Shown here: positions 60,303 through 64,000 of the stretch, in pieces | How the letters are laid out: every line of letters starts with the position of its first letter | Numbering within the stretch: the first letter of the stretch is position 1 | Assembly (NCBI GenBank): GCA_002281485.1 | Contig: NCGF01000012.1 | Location: 1-64,000 of the forward strand | Length of the DNA stretch: 64,000 bases | Source: Sphingomonas sp. 28-66-16 | Lineage (GTDB): Bacteria; Pseudomonadota; Alphaproteobacteria; Sphingomonadales; Sphingomonadaceae | Direction of reading: 5' to 3' | Notes under the pieces: model-generated | What the model was told of the DNA's origin: nothing | Databases searched by the model: none | The model's input: the letters and a program-made list of their open reading frames with translations, nothing else | Made by a program: the position numbers and the translations under genes

Positions 60303-63287
60303 ATGATCGGATCGGCGCGGTGTCGCTGGCTGCTGTCGGCAGCCGCCATCCCGTTGTTGATCGGCGCCACCGCCGCCCAGGCAGCGACCGCGCCGTCGCC
60401 GCCACCGGCACGCGCGCTGGCGGCCACCGCGCCCGCCGAGGAGCCCGTGGCCGATGAAGCCGCCGGCGACGACCAGACCGCCGCGGAGAAGGAGGCGGAG
60501 ATCGTCGTCACCGGGTCGCGCGTGGTCAGAAACGGCTACAATGCGCCAACCCCCGTCAGCGTCGTCACCGAAAAGGAAATCAAGGCCGAAGCGCCCGCCA
60601 ATATTTCCGATTTCGTCAACACCCTGCCCTCGGTCCGCGGCAGCTCGACCGCCGCCAACTCGAACGGCTCGCTCAGCAACGGTCTTGCCGGGGTGGCCTC
60701 GGTCAATCTGCGGTCGCTCGGCGCGCAGCGAACGCTGGTGCTGTTCGACGGGCAACGCTCGGTCGCCTCGGCGACGAGCGGCGTGGTCGACGTCAACACC
60801 TTCCCGCAGGCGCTGATCGAACGCGTCGAAATCGTCACCGGCGGCGCCTCTTCGGCGTACGGATCGGACGCGGTGTCGGGCGTGATCAACTTCATTCTCA
60901 ACAAGAAATATACCGGCTTCAAAGCCGATTACGAATATGGCGTCACCACCTATGGCGACGGGCCGAACCACAAGATCTCGCTGACGGCCGGGACCGGCTT
61001 TGCCGGCGGCAAGGGCCATATTCTGGTCAGCGGCGAATATTTCAAGCAGGACGGTATCCAGTCGATCGACCGCGCCTGGAACGATGCCGGCTTCTTCCAG
61101 ATCGACAACCCGGCCTATAGTGCCGGCGCCTGCACCGACAACAACGCGGCGACCCCGTGTGTCCCGGCGCGGCTTATCCAGAGCGGAATCGGCACCAGCC
61201 AGTTCACCGCGGGCGGGCTCGTCAGCACCGGGCCGCTGCGGGGCCTTTATTTCGGGACGCGAAACGCCAACGGCATCGCGACGACCAATACGCTCAACTT
61301 CGGGCCGACCAACGGGCAATGGATGGTCGGCGGGGATTATCTGATCACCCGCGACGGCCATCTCGGCAGCGCCACCCTGCTCCCGTCGGAGCTGCGCAAG
61401 AGCGCCTTCGGCCGGATCAGCTATGAGGTATCGCCCGCGGTCGAAGTCTATGGCCAGTTCGCCTATACGCTCTACAACGGCCAGAGCTTCTACCAGCAGA
61501 CGCCGACCACCGGCGTGGTGATCCAGCGCGACAACGCCTATCTCCCTGCCAGCACGGTCGCAGCGATGGTCGCTGCCAACGTCACCTCGATCCAGATCGG
61601 CACGAGCAATGCCGGTATCCCGCCGCAGGGCAGCGACAATACCCGTGAGGTTTTCCGCTATGTCGTCGGCGCCAGTGGCGGCTTCGGGTTGATCGGTGCC
61701 GACTGGAAATGGGATGCCTATTTCCAGCGCGGCATCACCAAGACCGCAGAGTTGCTCACCAACGCCTGGAACGTCAGCAAGCTCGCGCTGGCGACCGACG
61801 CGGTGTTCGCGCCGGCGGGGAACGCGGCCGGCGTCGCGGCGGGCACGATCATCTGCCGTTCGCGGCTGACCCCGGCAAACGTCAACAATGGCTGCGTGCC
61901 GATCAACCGCATCGGCATCGGCGCCGCCGATCCGGCCGCGCTCAACTATATCTTCAACGGCGGCAACCAGCCGCTGCGCAACCAGACGCTGCTGCAGGAT
62001 GTCGCGGCGGTCAATTTCTCGACCAACAACCTGTTCAACAACTGGGCCGGGCCCGTATCGCTGGCGTTCGGCGGCGAATATCGCCGCGAGTCGGTCGACG
62101 GGGCCGTCGATCCGCAATTCAACACCGGCTGGATCTACGGCAACTACCGCGTCACCACGGGCAGCTACACCGTCAAGGAAGGCTTTCTCGAGACGGTGTT
62201 TCCGCTGTTCAAGGGCGCCGATTTCAACGGCGCGTTCCGCTTCACCGATTATTCGACCTCGGGCAGCGTGACGACGTGGAAGGCCGGCGTCACCTGGCAG
62301 ATCATCGCCGACCTCAAGCTGCGCGGCACCTATTCGCGCGACATTCGCGCGCCCAATCTCGGCGAATTGTTCGCCCCCGGCACCGCGCGGACCAACACCG
62401 TCAACGTGCCGTTGCCCAACGGCACGATCCGCGCCGATCAGTTCACCGAAGCCACCGTCGGCAATACCGGTCTCGCCCCGGAAATCGCCAAGACCTGGGG
62501 CGTGGGGCTGGTGGTGACGCCGGGCTTCCTCCCCGGCTTCGCGATGTCGCTCGATTACTACAACATCGCGCTTGGCGGCGCGATCAACTCGCTCACCGCG
62601 CAGACGACGGTGCAGCTTTGCTACGAACAGGCCAATGCCGCCGCCTGCCGGAACATCACCACCACCGGCGGCCGCGGCGTGACGACCGCAGGACTGGTGA
62701 TCACCGGGATCGAGCTCAAGCCGATCAACTTCGTCACGATCGAATCGCAGGGCATCGATTTCGAGGCGAGCTATCGCCGACCGCTGTTCGGCGGAACGAT
62801 GCAGCTGCGCGCGCTGGTGACCAAGGCGATCAGCCTCTACACCGACAACGGCATCGATTTCCCCACCCAGGCGGCGGGCCAGAATTCGGGCAGCGTGCCT
62901 TCCTGGACCTATCGCCTGACCGCCGGCTACGACACCGGTCCGTGGGGTTTCCAGCTCGTCGGGCGCGGGATCAGCGGCGGCGTCTATGACAACAGCTTCA
63001 TCGTCTGCGACACCAACTGCCCGGTCTCGACCGTGCAGAACCGGACGGTCAACCGCAACGACATCGCAGGCGCCTTCTATCTCGATCTGCAGGCCAACCG
63101 GACCTTCCAGCTCGGGCCGGTCAAAGCGCAGGCGTTCGTGTCGATCCGCAACGTGCTCGACACCGATCCGGTGCTCGTCGGCAACGGCCCGACCGGCAAC
63201 AATACGCCCGCCTATCCGCAGACCAACCGCAACCTTTACGATGTGCTTGGTCGCGTGTTCCGGATGGGCGTGCGCATCGCCTATTGA
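60303..63287 (+). CDS. TonB-dependent outer-membrane receptor
   Basis: About 994 residues. Signal peptide WLLSAAAIPLLIGATAAQA; TonB box in EIVVTGSRVVRNGYNAPTPV; plug domain NISDFVNTLPSVRGSSTAAN, with SLGAQRTLVLFDGQRSVAS and RVEIVTGGASSAYGSDAVSG; then the beta barrel with a final strand ending VFRMGVRIAY. This plug type (GSRVVRNGYNAPTP...) is common in sphingomonad receptors for peptides, polyphenols or other organic nutrients. ATG 60303 is preferred; an earlier ATG at 60243 adds an unlikely leader. Powered by TonB/ExbB/ExbD. Confidence 0.93.
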   Translation: MIGSARCRWLLSAAAIPLLIGATAAQAATAPSPPPARALAATAPAEEPVADEAAGDDQTAAEKEAEIVVTGSRVVRNGYNAPTPVSVVTEKEIKAEAPANISDFVNTLPSVRGSSTAANSNGSLSNGLAGVASVNLRSLGAQRTLVLFDGQRSVASATSGVVDVNTFPQALIERVEIVTGGASSAYGSDAVSGVINFILNKKYTGFKADYEYGVTTYGDGPNHKISLTAGTGFAGGKGHILVSGEYFKQDGIQSIDRAWNDAGFFQIDNPAYSAGACTDNNAATPCVPARLIQSGIGTSQFTAGGLVSTGPLRGLYFGTRNANGIATTNTLNFGPTNGQWMVGGDYLITRDGHLGSATLLPSELRKSAFGRISYEVSPAVEVYGQFAYTLYNGQSFYQQTPTTGVVIQRDNAYLPASTVAAMVAANVTSIQIGTSNAGIPPQGSDNTREVFRYVVGASGGFGLIGADWKWDAYFQRGITKTAELLTNAWNVSKLALATDAVFAPAGNAAGVAAGTIICRSRLTPANVNNGCVPINRIGIGAADPAALNYIFNGGNQPLRNQTLLQDVAAVNFSTNNLFNNWAGPVSLAFGGEYRRESVDGAVDPQFNTGWIYGNYRVTTGSYTVKEGFLETVFPLFKGADFNGAFRFTDYSTSGSVTTWKAGVTWQIIADLKLRGTYSRDIRAPNLGELFAPGTARTNTVNVPLPNGTIRADQFTEATVGNTGLAPEIAKTWGVGLVVTPGFLPGFAMSLDYYNIALGGAINSLTAQTTVQLCYEQANAAACRNITTTGGRGVTTAGLVITGIELKPINFVTIESQGIDFEASYRRPLFGGTMQLRALVTKAISLYTDNGIDFPTQAAGQNSGSVPSWTYRLTAGYDTGPWGFQLVGRGISGGVYDNSFIVCDTNCPVSTVQNRTVNRNDIAGAFYLDLQANRTFQLGPVKAQAFVSIRNVLDTDPVLVGNGPTGNNTPAYPQTNRNLYDVLGRVFRMGVRIAY

Positions 63288-63341
63288 TTGTTCGGCGGGC
63301 ACGGCCGCAGCGACCGTGCCCGCTCCAAGGGGAGAGAATGA

Positions 63342-64000
63342 ATGAACCGATTGCAGAAATATGCCGCCACTGCCGTGCTGACGAGTGCGGCGCTGGCGAT
63401 GCCCGGCGGGCCCGCTTTCGCCCAGGCTAAGCCGGCGCTCAAGGCCGAGGCGATCGCCGGCGTCGATGCCCGCGCCAAGCTCGTTCAGGAAATGGTCGAT
63501 TCGATCTTCAGCTTTGCCGAGCCGGGATTCCAGGAATTCAGGACCTCCGAGTATATTACCGCGATCCTCGAGAAGAACGGCTTCAAGATCACCAAGGGGG
63601 TCGCCGGAATCCCCACCGCCTGGACCGCGACCTGGGGTGAGGGCGGCCCGATGATCGCGCTGGGCAGCGACATCGATTGCCTGCTCGGCCTGTCGCAGGT
63701 GCCGGGATCGCCGACGATCAAGCCGCTCGTGGTCGGCGCGCCGGGCCACGGCGAAGGCCATAATTCGGGCATGCCGCTGATCGTCGCCGCCGCACTCGCC
63801 GCCAAGGACGTGATGGTCAAGCACGGCATCAAGGGCCGGCTGATGATCTGGCCCGGGGTTGCCGAGGAATTGCTCGCGACCAAGGCCTTTTATGTTCGCG
63901 CCGGGCTGTTCAAGGATGTCGATGCGTCGATCTTCACCCATGTCAGCAATGATTTCGGCACGGCGTATGGCGAGCTTGGCAACAACGGACTCGTCTCGGT
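63342..64000 (+). CDS. Exported M20-family amidohydrolase, N-terminal part
   Basis: The first ~219 residues run to the window edge. Signal peptide MNRLQKYAATAVLTSAALAM with cleavage after AFA. M20/AbgB-like body: IFSFAEPGFQEFRTSEYITA, GPMIALGSDIDCLLGLSQVP and HGEGHNSGMPLIVAAALAAK, RLMIWPGVAEELLATKAFYV (AEE metal/catalytic motif). It resembles the aminobenzoyl-glutamate utilisation protein B group, but exported. Likely cleaves an amide in the periplasm after import by the receptor 54 bases upstream. GGGGAGAG precedes the ATG. Confidence 0.88.
   Translation, partial: MNRLQKYAATAVLTSAALAMPGGPAFAQAKPALKAEAIAGVDARAKLVQEMVDSIFSFAEPGFQEFRTSEYITAILEKNGFKITKGVAGIPTAWTATWGEGGPMIALGSDIDCLLGLSQVPGSPTIKPLVVGAPGHGEGHNSGMPLIVAAALAAKDVMVKHGIKGRLMIWPGVAEELLATKAFYVRAGLFKDVDASIFTHVSNDFGTAYGELGNNGLVS

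Noticed and set aside
60159-63941. A 1260-residue minus-strand open frame antisense to the receptor and the M20 gene
   Set aside because: It has no start signal, an Arg/Asp/Gly-heavy composition typical of antisense frames at high GC, and the plus strand holds a full receptor with signal peptide and plug.

Overview
The window is chromosomal DNA of a high-GC alphaproteobacterium, most likely a sphingomonad (Sphingomonas or a close relative). The clues are the nuoA-B-C-D order with a low-complexity NuoC tail, the cobA / DUF2849 / siroheme reductase / DUF934 run, UPF0262, a tonB-exbB-exbD-exbD operon, a large TonB-dependent receptor beside a periplasmic hydrolase, and palindromic intergenic repeats of types I associate with sphingomonads. 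Species cannot be fixed from sequence alone. Genes are densely packed, with many ATGA/GTGA start-stop overlaps.

Layout. 1-2392 (minus): start of the complex I operon (nuoA, B, C, partial D). 2.5-5.7 kb: acetyltransferase, SH3 protein, 2-hydroxyacid dehydrogenase, AI-2E-type permease. 5.8-10.5 kb (minus): nitronate monooxygenase-like protein with a four-Cys motif, GT4 glycosyltransferase, GH130 enzyme, alpha/beta hydrolase. 10.5-16.6 kb (plus): selO, astD, then the siroheme and sulfite/nitrite reductase cluster. 16.6-20.5 kb: dnaB (minus), then UPF0262, GH25 lysozyme, cdd, dcd. 20.5-23.1 kb (minus): TonB energy-transducing operon. 23.3-30.4 kb: secreted orphan, folB pair, GST, GNAT, DUF1285-nudix-cca operon, GGDEF/EAL protein. 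30.4-36.3 kb: parC, small membrane protein, alpha/beta hydrolase coupled to kynureninase, lipoprotein. 36.4-38.4 kb: purC, purS, purQ. 38.5-39.2 kb: Phd/VapC toxin-antitoxin pair behind a perfect palindrome. Then a queuosine-precursor transporter and tRNA-Arg(TCT). 40.1-43.4 kb: a four-gene detoxification-like operon divergent from a LysR regulator. 43.5-48.8 kb: DUF885 protein, CaiB/BaiF family protein, penicillin acylase. 48.8-51.9 kb: pyrimidine-degradation genes rutB, C, D, A. 52.1-54.2 kb: glutamine-dependent NAD synthetase.

54.2-57.4 kb is the only clearly foreign stretch. It has lower GC, no housekeeping genes, an orphan phage-type adenine methyltransferase, a convergent two-gene unit of unknown function, a Cys-rich unknown protein and a truncated ORF at its right edge. 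No integrase is visible.

57.4-64 kb is the most system-like unknown. An ATP-grasp ligase is translationally coupled to a luciferase-like flavin monooxygenase; beside them are an Lrp/AsnC regulator, a divergent TonB-dependent receptor and an exported M20 amidohydrolase that runs off the window. I read this as an uptake-and-processing locus for an amino-acid- or peptide-like compound.

A recurring theme is long inverted-repeat elements in short intergenic gaps (nuoB-nuoC; after the DUF885 gene; rutB-rutC; rutC-rutD; rutA-nadE). In two of them the repeat arm supplies the Shine-Dalgarno sequence of the next gene (nuoC, rutD).
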